DNA of 64,000 nt from NCBI GenBank assembly GCA_949825045.1, contig OX463808.1, forward strand, positions 32,673,674 through 32,737,673. The letters run 5' to 3'. The notes beneath the pieces are model-generated. The model was given only the letters and a program-made list of their open reading frames with translations, made no database searches and was not told where the DNA came from. How positions within the stretch are numbered: position 1 is the stretch's first letter; each line of letters begins with the position of its first letter. Below, piece by piece: positions 42,410 through 54,900 of the stretch. This stretch comes from Argyresthia goedartella. Lineage: Eukaryota; Arthropoda; Insecta; Lepidoptera; Argyresthiidae. The position numbers were made by a program, and so were the translations under genes.

Positions 42410-42500
42410 TGTCGCATTCCCACCCACACGCAAAATAGGCGCTTTCGTCGTCGAGTTGCGGAAACCAGCCCGTCTTACAATTGACAATTGACATTGAATT

Positions 42501-42512
42501 GAACCATCTTTG
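42501..42512 (+). repeat. 12-bp target-site duplication, right copy
   Basis: GAACCATCTTTG, identical to 36489-36500. Removing the element plus one copy restores a continuous transposase reading frame across the junction. Confidence 0.95.
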
Positions 42513-43115
42513 GTAGTAATGGACAACGCTCCATACCATAGCATTCGGGTTAATAAGGCTCCAAGTACAAACACAAACAAACACGAAATTCAAAAGTGGT
42601 TAAATAAGAATCATTTCGAATTGTCATCAGAAATGACTAAACCACAGTTGCTGGAGATTGTCAAACGATACAAACCTGACCCTGTATATGAAGTTGATAA
42701 TTTATTAGCACAACATGGTCACAAATGTTTACGGCTGCCACCCTATCACTGTGACCTAAATCCTATTGAGATGGTATGGAGTTCAATGAAAAACAGAGTA
42801 GCAAAAGTAAATATAGAGCACAGAAATGAAAATATGCCGAAACTAGTAACCGAAGCGTTCAGTTCTATTGATGCCTTAGAATGGCAAATATATTGTGCAC
42901 ACGTGCATAAAATTGAAGAGGATTATCGACAAAACGACGGATATTTAGATAAGCCCTTTATAGTCAATTTAGACAGTGGCTCTGATACCGATAGAGACAG
43001 TGACTCAGATTTCGAGGAAATTAGTGGGATTTATCCACTCGACCATACATATGGCATCAGTGCACATACTTCGGCTTCATTAGATCATAATTACTTTGTG
43101 AAAAGTTTTCAATAA
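42513..43115 (+). pseudogene. DDE_3 transposase gene, 3' part
   Basis: Continues the gene interrupted at 36500: VVMDNAPYHS carries the second catalytic Asp, HKCLRLPPYHCDLNPIEMVW the catalytic Glu, and an acidic tail (DSGSDTDRDSDSDFEE) precedes the stop at 43113-43115. This half is uninterrupted for about 200 codons, in contrast to the frameshifted 5' half. Related relics are at 15640-16570 and 20689-20916. Confidence 0.88.
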
Positions 43116-43216
43116 AACGAAAATTTGAAATGCAATGTGTCAGCAATTATATTTTTATAAGCAATATTTATACTTAATCATCGTACGGTCTGGTTGAGTA
43201 AAATACGTATTTAGAT

Positions 43217-43683
43217 GTTTATCTACACACGTATCATAAACCCTCTTTACTGCGCACAAAAACCGCACGTTACGATCAGCATAATGTTAAACTACTTGGT
43301 AAAAACTCATTTCCTATCTGAAAAATTACACATTAGGACCATAATGTGTAATTTTTCTACATATTATGTTTATGACATTCAAATTTCGAACGCCGACGCC
43401 CGCTTGCGTGGCGCCCCTACTTTGTTTGTGAAGTTGATACTACTGTACAAGCTAAACAAGTGCAAAGGAATTATCAATGCCACCATGCCGGTCTTACATG
43501 CGGTTCCTGAACACATTAAAGAGTTACGATATGTGTGTAGATAAACTAGTGTATGTAACTGTACATAATTAGGCATTAAAACTCTCTAGTGATATTATTA
43601 TGAAACTCGCCTTGGGCTCGTTTCATAAATTCACTCTCGAGTATTAATCTCCTCCATTATGTAGCAGTCACATAAACTACTAT
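43217..43683 (-). mobile_element. MITE family A, copy 4
   Basis: Reverse-orientation copy: TTTATCTACACACGTATCAT arm, GCACAAAAACCGCACGTTAC, the TTACACATTA hairpin, TTCGAACGCCGACGCCCGC, the inner GTGTGTAGATAAA arm and the GCAGTCACATAAACTACTA end. It carries a 40-bp GAAACTCGCCTTGGGCTCGT insert in the CTCGAG segment. It begins 102 bp after the DDE_3 transposase stop. Confidence 0.88.
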
Positions 43684-43699
43684 AAAAGTTGTGATAAGT

Positions 43700-46280
43700 G
43701 CCAAGTGCTTTATATTGTGGATTTTAGTTATTAATAAATGTTATGTACATATATGTATATTTTTTATTTGGCTGACAAAACGGCTATATTTATGTATCAA
43801 TCCTAAATTAATAAATCGCTAAAAATAATCGTGTGTTACATCCACTATTTGCACCGATTGCAACAATCTAAGTAATATGTGGCAACCCTTTTCGATGGTG
43901 GCGTCATCCCTTCATTCTACAGATAAGTTTGTCAATCTGTGTACGCAATCCAAAATCGACGCCACATCTATTTAACAAAGATTTTCATTTATCTGAGCTT
44001 GTGACCGTTTTTTCTCGAGTTTCATGAATGTTTTTTGTTGCGTTTCGGAACAGAAAATCCGAAGCAGGGCACCCCATTCGCTAGGGCGCAGGGGACCGCG
44101 CACTGCTACTCACCGAGTGAGACGGAGCGGAGCAAGCCGAGGCTGCGGAGGCAAGCGTGGGTGAATTGCAGTGCGGGGGCATCGCCGCAGCCGGCAGCCC
44201 CGTAGCAGCCGGTGTTAGGGCGATTTCGAAATAATATTGCGATATAGGTCATTTTCGTAGCGAAAATTATGTAAACATAACCTCAAAATGTAACAACACG
44301 TTTTATTTATTCATCGTCACAATAAATGTTAGAATTATATTTTAACATCCTTTTCGATTTTTTTACACTATTCATCATTCATATACATTACATAACATCT
44401 TTAACACCTTGCTTTGTTTTTAAAATTAATGAAACATATTTCACTATAGGTACATCTGTTTCTTTGGTCCGGTTTGACAGTTTCGCATTGTATGCTTTGC
44501 AAAAGGCGGTGAACTAGTCATCTTTATAACGAGAAATCTCTCATCTTTATACTCGGACAAATAGGTTTGGGAACAACATGATGTCCGGATAGATGCTTCA
44601 AGTAAATAAAAACCTGTGTACTGTGTGTGTGTGTACTTACCTACTCAAGCAACTGAAAAGTTAAAATCGAGACCTTGTTTTGAAAATAATAGATTATTTA
44701 CTGTATAGTTATTTAGGTAATAAGGTAGCACCCTTATTTTATAAAGTCAACCAGTAAGCCTGTCATGAACCTGTTGATGTTCATCTAATAAGTATATAGG
44801 GTAAGGTTTCCAACAGTGACACTTTTCGTACGAGATTGGGAGGTTGGGAGGGAGGGGGGGAGGGTAGGTAACCCCTCCTGTAAAATATCCAGTCTAGGAA
44901 ATGTGTGGTTTTTCGTTATGAATTTTCAAAAATCCATTTTGAGGTTATTTTTTACTATAGGATTTTTACAAAAAGTCCTTGTTTGTAGTATTGATGTTCG
45001 AAATCACCTTAGCTCCGGCTACTACGGCTCATAAAAAAGGCAAATATTTAATTGCACATCAAAAATACTGATTTTCACAGCAAAAAAGGATCAGAAAACA
45101 CTTATTATGTTTTAAGTATTTTTGTTGTTCTTACATGTTCAACCTAATACGAAGGATAAAGGGGTCTTCGCTTCGCTCACCCCCTTTACCCTTCACCTAA
45201 GCTACCGCAGTATTTTGCCCTCCAGTCTGCCCTGCAGTCCAAAAACACAGCAAAAGTCGTCGAAATAGCACAAAACAAGCAGGAGAGAACATTCACGCAA
45301 CTCGAAGAAGAAAAACGGAATGACTTGACACACACACACTAACCCAGCAACGTTTTTTGTTACGTTCAAAAAGCGACGTTACGTTCCGTTCCACACATTC
45401 TAAGTCAAATTGACATTCATCTTAGCCAAAATTTTACGAAAAACGTTTCGTTTCTCCTGATAATATTCGCAAGTTTCATATTCATAATTAATTAAATACT
45501 TAACTCCTAATATTAAAAACTGGATAAAAGGTTCAAGGTAAACCCCATCTACCCCCTAGTAACCAATTTTACTAAGTATCAAACTGTCACTGTTGGAAAC
45601 CCAACCTAGTTTCTATCTTGTAACATTCTGTACTTCACTTTATACTTTGTTGCATCAAATAATTTAATACAGACAAATAGAAATGGCTAGGCGAAAATCT
45701 TGTCTCTATTAAAAGATTTCTTCCAGAAAACCTAGGATGCTCTATCTACGTACTATACAGTCAGTACAAGGCTATCGATACTGTATTTATAACATGAATA
45801 ATGTACAAGCCGTCGCGTCTTCGTTTATCGGCAAATTCTGATCAGGATTAATGGTTCATGGAACCGCTCGCGTTGTGCATTACGCTATTTCTGTAATGGT
45901 ACCCGACATAAAGGAAATAAAAAATCTCGTTCTAGTTTAGCTATACTATCAGTAGGCCTAAGTTACATCTGGTAAATGGTGTAAAAATGTATCAAAGTTC
46001 ACGACGACGACAATTCATGTACGCCTCAATTGTAACACGATCCTTTGTTCGGTATAGGAAATTGATTCGTTGGATTCGTGATTCGGCAGATTTTTTATTC
46101 GACAGTACAGTAAGTAAAACGATAGAAATAAAAAATAAAATGGATAAACGTATTTTTTTTTTACAATAAATACGTTGAAGTTTCAGATACCAGATAACCG
46201 ACTATGCAACCTGTGGAAGCAAACAACATCCGTTTTTTTCTTTGTATTAACGAGCGTGTATACTCTAGCTAACCACGGAC
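43700..46280. other. intergenic, nothing recognised
   Basis: AT-rich except for a GC-rich island at about 44060-44220 (GAGACGGAGCGGAGCAAGCC and neighbours) and a G-run near 44848-44862. Short frames in it show no domain, no splice context and no conservation I can recognise. Confidence 0.6.
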
Positions 46281-46389
46281 TACTTAGGTACTCGTAAATA
46301 AGGACTCGATCTCGATAGGGTAGCGACTTTGAATTTTGTGCCTTGGTAATAAAAATCAAAACCTATTACGGGATTTTGGGTATCGGACC

Positions 46390-46470
46390 CAAAGTCAATC
46401 GAGGCTTCAACCGTACAAAACAACTCCATGTCAAACAATACGGTTTTACTAGGGGTAAATCGACTACGGT
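46390..46470 (+). mobile_element. short RT fragment related to the element at 7180-8935
   Basis: GTACAAAACAACTCCATGTC and AAACAATACGGTTTTACTAG align with 8320-8375 (GTACAAAACAACTCAATGCC, AAACAATAAGGTTTCACTTG), the RT segment around the conserved QFGF motif. Only about 80 bp remains. Confidence 0.55.
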
Positions 46471-46661
46471 GCTCCCATCCCATCCCTCGCTGCGCTCGTG
46501 TACATGACTAACTCGCTCTTGAATGTTCAAGTTCAAGTTCAGTTCAAATAGTTTTATTCTTAATAGCACAAAAACTTAATGAACGTAATAACATATTAAA
46601 GCAAGCATATTAAAACATTAAGTAGGTGCCTAGTTATAGGTACATAATATATAGGGTGCAA

Positions 46662-47093
46662 TCAACTGGTTTTATGCCAGATGTCGGTGTCTTGTAAAGT
46701 CATTAATTTTATAGTAGGCCTTGAATGAGTGAAGAATGCGTGCCCTGCCATTGCACTCTTGACTGCACCTGCCACTTCCAGCGCCTGACCCAGCTTCATG
46801 TCCTCTGCGTCCTTGCGAAATAGTCGCTCCCGCATCTTGACTGTATCCAATCCCAGCACGAACCGATCCGTGAGGCACATGTCGAGTGCAGCTCCAAACC
46901 GGAAATGAGCAGAAAATCCTCTCAGGCGAGACGCTACTGACTCCTGAGCTTGCTTTGTCGCCGCGTAGAACTTCTGTCGTTCCGCAAACGTACACTTCTT
47001 GGGCTCACAATGGCGGTCCAACGTGGCTATGATTACGTCATACCTGGATGCAACAGATCCCTGATCAGACGATAGGAATCCTGTGTCATGCAA
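46662..47093 (-). mobile_element. gypsy-like LTR retrotransposon gag fragment
   Basis: The minus-strand frame of 143 codons includes CEPKKCTFAERQKFYAATKQ, ESVASRLRGFSAHFRFG and CLTDRFVLGLDTVKMRERLF, followed by LGQALEVAGAVKSA. This is the order seen in Ty3/gypsy gag capsid regions (E/S-V-x-L, FG, L-DRFV-GL, A-E-A). No LTR or pol is attached. Confidence 0.7.
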
Positions 47094-47442
47094 TTTTACA
47101 GGATTGCCCGCCTCATCTTCCCGCTAACATCAGATGTTCCGTCAATAACGTTTGCCGTGAAGAAATTTTCCATCTGCATTCTTGTGAACATTCCACTCGT
47201 CCCTTATACAATCGAATACAGGCACATTTCCAAAAATAGACATTTTCTATTTGTTTCACATATGGGCTTAGATTTTTTTTCGAAAATAATCCTCGTCGTC
47301 ACTGTGATATCCTGATGTTAGGAAAGAAATACGATCGATACGTGTTGCGCACTGGCCGTTTATTTAAAGACTGAAGTTATAAGTACCCACACATTTTGGT
47401 ATACTTCAATTATCAAGAAAGCGTAAGCAGTGCACAATATCT

Positions 47443-47499
47443 AATGGCTCACAGTAAAGTCCATGGCTCACAGTAAAGTCCATCGCTCACAGTAAAGTC
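47443..47499. repeat. 20-bp tandem repeat, 3 copies
   Basis: Three copies of ATGGCTCACAGTAAAGTCC with single changes (the third has ATCGCTC). Otherwise non-coding. Confidence 0.85.
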
Positions 47500-47944
47500 T
47501 TAGACAGATAACTGTAAACACAAAGGGGTTGTTTTTAGTCCGTATACCACACGAGCTGATGCCCGCTCAATATGTGGGGACCTGGACATAGCAGGGAGGT
47601 CTGACTCCTGGGCATGGGTAACTCCATTTTTTTCCCCTCCAACTAAAAAAAAGAAAATAAAGCACAATATCTAAACAATAATAAAAAACATATAAGTAAA
47701 GTAAATATCTATAAAACACGGTAAACAAAATACATACTCGTATATACCAAAGTACTAAATAAGTACCAATATCTACATAAACCTGTACACGTAATAATAA
47801 TATACATACTACAACTATCACAAAAGTGATTTTTGAAAGCGAAAGAGTGGGACTGTCTCATATCTTACAAGGAAGTGCATCACCACAGTCGGACCGCCTG
47901 CAACCTAAAGGAGTGCTCATCTACAATGTTTTTTTGAGTTTAAG

Positions 47945-48370
47945 TTATGGTTAATTTTATTAGTGAACTTTGACAACAGCTGAGGTGCACTTATATTTTT
48001 TTGAAAGCCAAATTATTTATCATTTACAATTTTATGTTTTTGAATAAATAAATTAGTTTCATCTCCAAAATATCTTTCAATTATTTTGTCTATAGATGAT
48101 AGGACAATTATAGGTCTGTAGTTGTTTATTTGTGATTTGTTACTGCTTTTATATATGGTCTGATACGTCCTATCTTTATGTTATCTGGGTATATTTTATT
48201 AATATTGTTGATTGAGTGGGTCATAATCATAACTGGGACAAATTCTGTGATAATATATTTTATATCTGTTACTCTGATCCCGTCTATTCCGGGGCTATTA
48301 TATTCATTTACATGTTTAATTATACGTTCAACTACTTCTTCTGCTTTATTTATTCTCATACATTTTTCAT
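47945..48370 (-). mobile_element. non-LTR reverse transcriptase fragment
   Basis: The minus-strand frame has HVNEYNSPGIDGIRVTDIKY and IYPDNIKIGRIRPYIK, the RT N-terminal block (S-PG-DGI ... P-..-K..RI.P). It continues in another frame with INNYRPIIVLSSIDKIIERY. AT-rich and decayed. Confidence 0.65.
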
Positions 48371-48374
48371 AGGG

Positions 48375-48507
48375 GTCACATATAAAGTTTTTGTAAGTAA
48401 CGGTACATCACAGTTTATATCGACATACTAACTTTACAAGTTCACATATAAAGTTTTTGTAAGTAACGGTACATCACAGTTTGTATCGACATACTAACTA
48501 TAGCAAG
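48375..48507. repeat. 66-bp direct duplication
   Basis: TCACATATAAAGTTTTTGTA through CGACATACTAACT occurs twice in tandem with a few mismatches. Confidence 0.85.
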
Positions 48508-48509
48508 TC

Positions 48510-51500
48510 AATTAATTTTCGAAAATATATGTACGCAACAACCTTTAAAAAAATCTAAAATTAGCGATAGCTGTAATGTTCACGTAATAAATAATCCCAG
48601 ACTAGTTGCGCCCCGGTTTAGACTCGGGAAAGTTATAAATTATCTCAAAGTTCTACTACAACCTATGGAGGTATTAAAATTGACATTTGAGTAATTTAAA
48701 ACCATTTAAAAGTACATTGTCTAAAAAGGTATATTAGAATGTTCAAGATTACATAAATGACAAGACTATTTGGTGTTAATCTAACTTTACACAGAACTCG
48801 ATGGTTTTAGTTAGATTTTTGCAATTCTTATTCCTGCGTACTATTTATTATAATTAAAAATATTATCAACTGTATCAGTTAAAAACAAAAAAAAAAATGT
48901 CGTTTGCTAATGATACGTAAATATCTATAGTAATGAAGAGACTTTGACTTTGACTTTGATTTTGTTTACAATAAATTTATTGAAATGAAATATGTATTTT
49001 TTCACATTTTTTTGTCAACTGGTTCTAACACAAATTAAAATTAAGCTCACTTACTCGTTTGCTCACCGCGCACACCGCCCATCATTATAATTATTGTCGG
49101 TTGCTCACGGCTTGCGGCGCGTTGACCGCAAGGGTGACCGAAAACTCCCAGAAATTTAGGATTTACAAAGTTGTTAGTTTTTACCAAATATTGTTATGTT
49201 TCTTTCCATAAATCATATTTACTTTTGGCTAGGGGTCCAAAAATAACCTATACCTATAAATCTTGCTGTATTGTCGACTGCACTTCAGAATGGATGATGT
49301 ACCATTACTTCGGTTGCGGTCTATTGTGCTCATTATGATGGAAATTATTCATGCAAGAGCGAACCCCGGCCAAGACGAATATCGCATGCCTTTGAGTCAT
49401 AATGCAGTACCACGGGGTGACTTAATTAGGCGCATTTTCATATTGTAAAATTGTAAACAAGTAGATACCTTTACTTTAAAAGACTATAAGAAAAAAGGCC
49501 TTTTGATATTTTTTACCAGACAACATGCGACCGCATTTGTTATTAGAGACCAAACTGCTGAAACCAAACCCTATTTGCGCGTATGAAATCATATTTTTCT
49601 TAAGAACATTCTGAATCCAGCTGGGTATGTATTACATTATAAAGACCCTTGTAAAAAATAAAAACATTTGTTTTTCTTCGTGCACGACAGGAATTACCGC
49701 AGAAGTTAGCCGCCCGCCTATGCTTACGACGCCCGCCCTAGGTCGACCGTTTATTATAACCTCGCTCATTTCGCGTTTGGGTAAAAGAGACAGAGCGTAT
49801 CGAACTGACATCAGAATGATGGGCTAGGTGAATCAGGATTAAAGGTAATTCTAAACCAAGTTACCCGATCCCCGATCACGCAAGCCAGTGATTTCGCTAC
49901 GTTTACAGCCAAAAATAATGAAATTACGGCGAACAATGAACCGTAACTTATTTGTGACAAGTACGATTGTGTAAATGCTCCGAATCAATGGGGAAGGGAG
50001 CACATTATCTGTCTATCGTAAAAAGTAGATGTAATTGCTGCCTAAATAAGAAACATCAAACATCAACCAAAAGAGAGAATAAACAACCAATATTTCAATA
50101 CCGTAAAATTATCCCTATACGTCAAAAAGTGCCACTAAACTTAATCCAAGAGGCCTAAAATAAAACACAACATAATTACCCGACAAGTGAACTATAAACT
50201 ACTGACACAATCATACAATAACATACACGGAGAAAGTACATCAAAATGCATAATGCCACACTTAATTAACGCCTCCCTTCTGACTTGAAAAGTAAGATTA
50301 CTTACCCCAACATGTCCAGCCAGAATACTATAATGTTATTTCACTTCTGTTTTATGATTTTGCAAGAAATTCTTCATAAAATAATCAGCCTGTTTATGCG
50401 GTGTTACACTACCAAACCCATTACTGCATTATTGAGACTCCATAGCAAAGACTACCTTCAAAGTTTCATTGCTATGACACAATTAGTTGTTTTTGTATTA
50501 ATTAATAAGAAAGTTAATAAACAAATAAATATGAAAGTAAGTAGATAATTCAATAGGCAATGGTAAGAATGTATTAGAGATAAGCTCGCCTTTTTACACT
50601 ATTTTATATAACTATTGTTTTTTATATCATTTGTGTGCAATAAAGAAATTATGACATTAATAATGACTGGCTTAATGTTGATGCTGATGACCAAAACAAA
50701 TTTGACTTTAGTAAAAAAAACTGAGTTACGCCTTTTTCCATACGAATGGACAGAGGCAAACCTACTCCATTATTGCGAGACAGGGGGCTAGCCCAACGCC
50801 GCGACTACCTAGAGCTGCAGCGATTAAATCCTTAGGTTTCCTCGCGAACATATTTTCCTATGGTTTCCCTTTTCTGAGTAACTTATTATGATCAACTGAT
50901 CGGACCATCGATGTATATATCTACATATACCTAGGAAAATAAAGTATCTGACCATACGTTCAAGGGAGAAAGTTGTTGTTGACGACGGGTATAGTTCCCT
51001 TTTTGGTCCATAATTAAAGGTACCTGGATGATTAATTAGTAATATGAAAATGTAAAATACCTTCTTAAGAGGCTTTGGAAGCAAAAACTTCGTATGCTAC
51101 ACCACAGTGAATACAGTCAAATAATTATGTCACCGTAATTTTGTTCTGCTATTGGCGGATGTCACAGGTTTTCTGCCACAGGGCTGAGGGCAGACTGAAC
51201 AGTAGATAAGTTCGCAGATAGAGTCGGTAAGTCGATCAACTAGTGGGACCCCATTACCAACCGACCGTAATCAACATGGCATGGTTGTATTGTCGTGTGG
51301 GATTGCCGAAATGAAAAATTTGTTTTTCAGATGCTCGATAATGATGACATTTACCGACTTAGTTTTACATTAGATCTCACAACTTTTTAGACTGCGCTGC
51401 GAGACTTGCATTGCATACAATATATGTGTTTGATGGGATTTCGTTTTGAACGTTCGTTTTCTAGTGGTTTTACGCTCGCTTCTGACGCAGGAGATGCTAG

Positions 51501-51870
51501 TTTGAAGGAACGGAAGTTGTAACTATGACGGAAAACATACTAAGAAACTTTAATTTATAGGTTAACCTACATATGAAATTGTGGTAATTGAGTAGCCATT
51601 GTCATGCATAATAAAAAAATCTGCCAAAACGTGGGCACAGTGCTGTGTTTTTTGTTTGTTTATTTTTGAGTTTGGACCAAGTTCATATTTCCAAAACATA
51701 ACACGACTTCTCGCTAATCTAATACAGGGGTCAAATAGTTCAACAATGTGATGATAAGATAAAAAAATACACCAAGATCTGTCACGATACTTAAGTATCG
51801 ATATTAAGTAATGAAACAGTCTCAGTCTGCCACATTATGTGGAGTGTAGAGTTTTAGAATATTAGTGCTA
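48510..51870. other. intergenic upstream of the carboxypeptidase gene, nothing recognised
   Basis: AT-rich sequence with small frames (up to 87 codons) that lack domains or splice-supported partners. A (TTTGAC)n run lies near 48942-48962. Promoter elements of the downstream gene are probably at the right edge, but no convincing TATA or initiator could be chosen. Confidence 0.55.
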
Positions 51871-51874
51871 CAAA

Positions 51875-51912
51875 ATGATTGGGTGGTTATTATTTGTTTT
51901 AACAGTTAGTAG
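51875..51912 (+). CDS. carboxypeptidase exon 1 (signal peptide)
   Basis: The ATG at 51875 gives MIGWLLFVLTVS and the donor AG|GTAAGT. A short, highly hydrophobic leader directly joined in phase to exon 2 (S-AYGRVAVKL) is a typical secretory signal sequence. It has no family motif, so support is by position, phase and hydrophobicity. Confidence 0.8.
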
Positions 51913-54900
51913 GTAAGTTTTATGACTAGGTATTTCAAAATTAATGGTAGCCGAGTGATGCGATAAAAAAATACGTCGTTTTTTTTCCAGTGCATATGGA
52001 AGAGTAGCAGTAAAGCTAGACGAGGTACACAATGTATCAGATAACGAAATAGACATTGATGATATTAAAATACAGACACCCAATGTGGCACTCAATACTA
52101 CTGAATCTTATGAAAATGACCATGAAACGGTCACTGAAGATGCAAGAATAGACGATGTAGCTCTTCTGCTGTCTCCGTTTATAAAGGAAGGTCGGCTGAA
52201 AGAGGCAAGGACCGCATCGCAAGTAGACCCCTCTCTGTTCCTGGGGGTGAAGAGTCATGCCGGCTTCTTCACTGTCAACGAAACATACAACTCCAACACC
52301 TTCTTCTGGTATTTCCCGGTCGATGGCAAACCCGTTGATAAGACGCCCTGGATCATTTGGTTGCAAGGAGGTCCGGGTGTTTCCAGCATGGTCGGACTTT
52401 TTGTGGAAAATGGACCTTTTTATTTGGAGGAGAAAGATGACGAAACAGTTGTTTTAAACAGTAAGTACATACATCGCTTTAACCTTATCGTTTAGTGTTA
52501 AAGTCATTGAAATATAAGCTGAGGACCATCGATTTTTAAGTACGTTTGCAATGATAGTTGACCTCGGTTACCTTCTCCACATCATTTCCTGGCTTGATTC
52601 GTGCCTTCCTTGGGTGTCTTTTATACCCCATTCCTTAAATATTTTATACCTCAGTACGTTTTTATTTCAGAGAGCCCGTACACATGGCTCCAGAACCACT
52701 CGATGGTCTTCATCGACAACCCGGTGGGTGCCGGGTTCAGTTTCACCGACGACGACCGTGGGTACGCTACAGACATGGAAACAGTAAGCTATTTTTTCCT
52801 AATAATTTCGCCTGCTATTTAATTACCTAGATTTCGGTTGGAGAAGGTTAATGGTTCATTTATGGGTATATGGGTATAAGCTTCTATAATAAATTACCAG
52901 ATCGATTGTCCATGCAAAAGTTAGGTAAAACATGAATTAAGGTTAATCTCATTGTTAATCCAAATTAACATGGTGTTTCTTTTGTGAAGGTCGATAAAAT
53001 GCAGCAAATGAGCAATTTACATAATTTTGCTATCTGTCTCTGAAAAGTTGCTTCATGTTTAAAAGTCTTAATCAGTCATCATAAGAGTCATTCATTCAAT
53101 CAAGCCTCTTTCACGGGACTTTGCACCAGGCAGACGTGTCACAATGTAGTGTCTCAAGTCAAATACCACCTTCGGTTTCCAAAGTGGCTGGAGGGATAAA
53201 ATCACGTGTAATGGACGCCGACACGGTCGGTCGTTCTCATGTATTTCAAATGTAAACATCAATCTTAAACGCGGTCTCTTTCTTATCATGTAATGTCAAT
53301 AGTTAACTTATAGTGCGTAGTTCAGTGTTCATCAATGTATATATAGTGTTTCAATAATTAAAATGTGGTCGTGCAAATAAAGTAACGTTTCAATTCCGCC
53401 TCGTCATCCCCCTCATCAACCCTCAACCAGCCCCCTCGGAAGGGGGCGGCCGCGTGGTGCGGCAATCAGTTTTCCACGTAGAAAGGTGGGTGGTAGCCCA
53501 ACGTGTCCTGCGCTCCATGGCGGCACGGGACATTCCTGCTGCAGTCCTCGCGCGGCGGCGTTGAGGCGAATGGAGCGGCATACGTTCGGGGTTCAGCAGG
53601 CACCAAACCCCCCCCCCGCCAGTTTCATCGAGACATCAGGGTGGCCTATTCGGGGAAAGGCTGCCCGAACATTGAAAAATTTGGTGGCCCATGAGGGGAA
53701 AGACTGCCCAATCCACTTTCATTTTGGTGGCCCACGAGGGCAGATCGAACCATCACAAGCTGCTCATCATCAAATCATCGAACAATCATAAATGAAATGA
53801 AATGAAATATGTTTATTGTTTCTTTTTCTTACTTCCTAATTATAGTAATGGACCTAACTCCCAAACTAGGGTGACCTGTGTGTCAGGAGCTAGAAGACAA
53901 ATCGGATCATAGTTTTTTGTTTATTGCTACGTAGGAATATTTATAGTTACTTACTTACTTACCAAAAAAAATCTTAGGATTTAATAAATTATTAATGTGT
54001 GTGTGTGTGTGTTTTACTTTCACTCAGTATACAAAAGGGCATTATAGACAAAATTTTAAAATATTCAATAACAACTTTAGAGAACATACTGCAATCAATA
54101 GATTACAGTATGATATTGATATTTGGTCTAAGCTATTTTGCCATACAATCACTAGCTTTTTAAATTTATTATTACTGAGTGTACTAATATTAAAATTTAT
54201 ATTCTGTTTTTGAAATAAGTTGTTAAATCGAAACGAAATATAATAATATCGTCATTTTGCGAATTCGCTTCTAACCTGAGGGAGTGGAATTTTCTTTTTT
54301 ATATCGTTTCTAATTAAGAAATAATTAAATAAAGAAAGCCTATTCCACTATTAATGACTATGTTAAAGACAAAAATGCATGGCCTCAATGCTCCAAGTTC
54401 CACTATAATGATAATAATAAATAATGTAACTTTTACAAATGCAATAATGTAATTTAATAGTCTGATAATAAAATTAAGTGTACAAGAGTGCTATGTGAAG
54501 TGACTCATTATCATAACAATTTCTTAGTTTTAACGTAGAATACAAGTCTGTTACCAAGAAATCAGAGTTTATGGTCATGCTCGCTATAATGTCTTTGCTT
54601 GCGGCGGCTCTGTGTAGGTTGCTCCACTCCCTCAATTATGGCGAGGGGGGTGATGGCTGGTGCAGGAGTCATACTCGTGAACAGGTGCTGCTTGGGGGGA
54701 CTGGTCCAGTCTGGTTTCTCATAAGTTATGTTCATTACAGCTATTGTTTAATTTTTTTTTGTTCTCATTTTTTTATTTGTAAATTTGTTATTTTGAGACA
54801 TCTTATTGGCACTTATAGATTTAGTTATTTATTTTTTATTTAAAAATAATGCTAGCTCACAGTATACACCAAAATGCTGGCATTGGTAATTAGAGAGTAC

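Larger units (their letters stand above)
36501..42500 (+). mobile_element. full-length LOA-clade non-LTR retrotransposon (6,000 bp)
   Basis: Exactly 6,000 bp between two copies of GAACCATCTTTG. It has a 5' UTR of about 0.7 kb (36501-37188), ORF1 (DUF4780-like), ORF2 (APE endonuclease, RT, RNase H, Cys/His knuckle), a short 3' UTR and an ACAATTGACAATTGACATTG tail instead of poly(A). The combination of RNase H, DUF4780 ORF1 and short-repeat tail points to the LOA clade (family knowledge). Both ORFs are uninterrupted, so this copy may be young and possibly competent. Confidence 0.92.

Noticed and set aside
44060..44220. CpG-island-like promoter or RNA gene in the GC-rich island
   Set aside because: No coding exon, RNA motif or splice partner was found nearby; left as an unannotated block.
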